Below are positions 4,248 to 5,262 of a stretch of DNA of 5,262 bases, one piece after another. Within the stretch, counting starts at the first letter, position 1. Every line of letters begins with the position of its first letter. The stretch spans positions 1 through 5,262 of the forward strand of contig CAMKZP010000282.1 in the NCBI GenBank assembly GCA_946477805.1, written 5' to 3'. The notes below the pieces were generated by a model that was not told where the DNA came from, made no database searches, and worked only from the letters and a program-made list of their open reading frames with translations. The stretch is from an uncultured Enterobacter sp. (GTDB lineage: Bacteria > Pseudomonadota > Gammaproteobacteria > Enterobacterales > Enterobacteriaceae). Made by a program: the position numbers and the translations under genes.

Positions 4248-5262
4248 CTAGCGCATGTGTCGTGCCTGATAGCGCTTTAGCCAACGCTCGAATGCGGCTG
4301 CGGGCATGGGTTTAGCAAACAGAAAGCCCTGTCGCTCGTTGACGCCATTCTTGGTCAGAAAGGCGTCTTCTTTCGCGCTCTCCACGCCCTCGGCAATCAC
4401 CTGTAAATTCAGCGCCTGCGCCACGGCGACAATCGCTCGCACCAGCGATTGTGAAACAGACTGCTTATGGATATCCCGCACAAATAGCTGATCGAGCTTG
4501 ATGGCGTCGATGGGAAAACGCGCCAGCTGCGAGAGGGATGAGTACCCGGTGCCAAAATCATCGAGATGGATTTGCGCGCCAAGCTGGCTGAACTGCTGGA
4601 TAACAGACAGCGCCAGCTCTTCGTTTTCAATAAGACAGCTTTCGGTTAGCTCGACATCAATGGGGCAGTATTCAAAATTCAGGTCTTTCAGCGCCTGTTT
4701 AAGATCGCTGAAAATTGTCTGATCCGCCAGCTGGCGGGCCGAGACGTTGACCGCCACGCGCAGGTTAATTCCCTTGTCGCGCCATTTGGCGACCTGGCGG
4801 ACCACATCCAGCATAACCCAGCGCCCAAGCGGCACGATCAGGCCCGACTCTTCAGCATAGGAGATAAATTCCAGCGGTGGGATCAGGCCGCGCTCGGGTG
4901 ATTGCCAGCGCACCAGCGCTTCGAGGCTTCTGACCTCGCCGCGCCAGGTCATTTTCGGCTGGTAGTGAATTAAAAGCTGATCGTTATCCAGAGCCTTGCG
5001 CAGGTTGGTATCCAGCCAGAGATATTCAAACACGCGCTGGTTCATCTCCGGCGAGAAAACGCAGAATTTGCCCCGGCCGTTCTCTTTTGCCGTGTACATG
5101 GCGGTATCCGCGTTGCGAATAACGCTCTCGCGATCGTTACCGTGCTGTGGGGCGAGGGCAATCCCCAACGAGCACCCGGTGTAAATCTCGATCAAGCCGA
5201 TACGGAACGGCTGACGCAGGCGGGTCAAAATGCGCGATGCCATCGCCTCCAGCGAGCCCCTG
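4248..5262 (-). CDS. pdeR: PdeR (Gmr/YciR) c-di-GMP phosphodiesterase, C-terminal half
   Basis: The gene runs off the right edge; about 337 codons are visible and the frame is open to the last bases, so the ATG at 5243 is internal (RGSLEA precedes it). E. coli PdeR has 661 residues arranged PAS-GGDEF-EAL, so roughly half is missing here. Counting from that internal Met, residues 1-65 are the end of the GGDEF domain, including TGCSLGIALAP and NADTAMYTAKENGRG. From about 80 to 325 is a complete EAL domain. It has EAL at 108-110, Asn166 (NVSARQL), Glu198 (ELTES), the DDFGTGYSS loop at 228-236, Lys249, Glu285 (AEGVE) and QGFLFAKP (305-312). All residues expected for hydrolysis of cyclic di-GMP to pGpG are therefore present. 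In E. coli PdeR is a trigger enzyme that restrains DgcM and MlrA and thus curli (CsgD) expression. The GGDEF signature itself lies outside the window. Confidence 0.96.
   Translation of the reverse strand, partial: RGSLEAMASRILTRLRQPFRIGLIEIYTGCSLGIALAPQHGNDRESVIRNADTAMYTAKENGRGKFCVFSPEMNQRVFEYLWLDTNLRKALDNDQLLIHYQPKMTWRGEVRSLEALVRWQSPERGLIPPLEFISYAEESGLIVPLGRWVMLDVVRQVAKWRDKGINLRVAVNVSARQLADQTIFSDLKQALKDLNFEYCPIDVELTESCLIENEELALSVIQQFSQLGAQIHLDDFGTGYSSLSQLARFPIDAIKLDQLFVRDIHKQSVSQSLVRAIVAVAQALNLQVIAEGVESAKEDAFLTKNGVNERQGFLFAKPMPAAAFERWLKRYQARHMR

Noticed and set aside
5241..5243. ATG as the start of a 331-residue EAL protein
   Set aside because: The frame continues open to the window edge, and the preceding codons continue the GGDEF domain of PdeR. 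This is an internal methionine, not a gene start.
1..5262. Mobile elements, CRISPR arrays, tRNA or rRNA genes, toxin-antitoxin or defence genes
   Set aside because: None was seen. All coding space is accounted for by a conserved enterobacterial gene block in the E. coli order, with no insertion or breakpoint.

Overview
The window is an ordinary chromosomal block from an enteric bacterium of the Enterobacteriaceae. Gene order and protein sequences match the Escherichia coli neighbourhood lapA-lapB-pyrF-yciH / osmB-yciT-yciZ-pdeR (older names yciS, yciM, yciH, yciT, yciZ, gmr/yciR). The proteins are recognisable at near-full length but differ from the E. coli K-12 versions as I remember them at scattered positions. 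The moderately high GC would suit an Enterobacter-, Klebsiella- or Citrobacter-like relative. This placement is from memory, and the genus cannot be fixed from the sequence alone.

Left half, plus strand. The 3' end of lapA (2-121) is followed after 6 bases by complete lapB (128-1297). Together they form the LPS-assembly pair that controls LpxC turnover at the inner membrane. A 186-base gap with a plausible sigma-70 promoter leads to pyrF (1484-2221, last step of UMP synthesis). The pyrF stop codon overlaps the yciH start by one base (yciH, 2221-2547, SUI1/eIF1-like protein). A strong intrinsic terminator (10-bp stem, seven T) closes this operon at 2555-2585.

Right half, minus strand, read right to left. 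The 3' half of pdeR (4248 to the window edge; end of GGDEF plus a complete EAL c-di-GMP phosphodiesterase domain) is followed by yciZ (3923-4105, small UPF0509 protein). Then comes yciT (3132-3884, DeoR-family regulator), only 38 bases downstream of yciZ and probably co-transcribed with it. Last is osmB (2653-2871, osmotically inducible lipoprotein), which has its own upstream region containing a near-ideal RpoS-type -10 element. osmB and yciH converge on the terminator at 2555-2585, which probably serves both.

The genes are housekeeping or stress genes and do not form one pathway: envelope LPS control, pyrimidine synthesis, a translation-factor-like protein, a stress lipoprotein, a regulator of unknown ligand and c-di-GMP degradation. 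I see no mobile element, tRNA, rRNA, CRISPR array, phage gene, toxin-antitoxin pair or defence system, and no evidence of an undescribed system. What remains unexplained is a few short dyads in the intergenic gaps, listed as low-to-moderate interest observations. No gene-free stretch exceeds 300 bases; the longest is 2872-3131.
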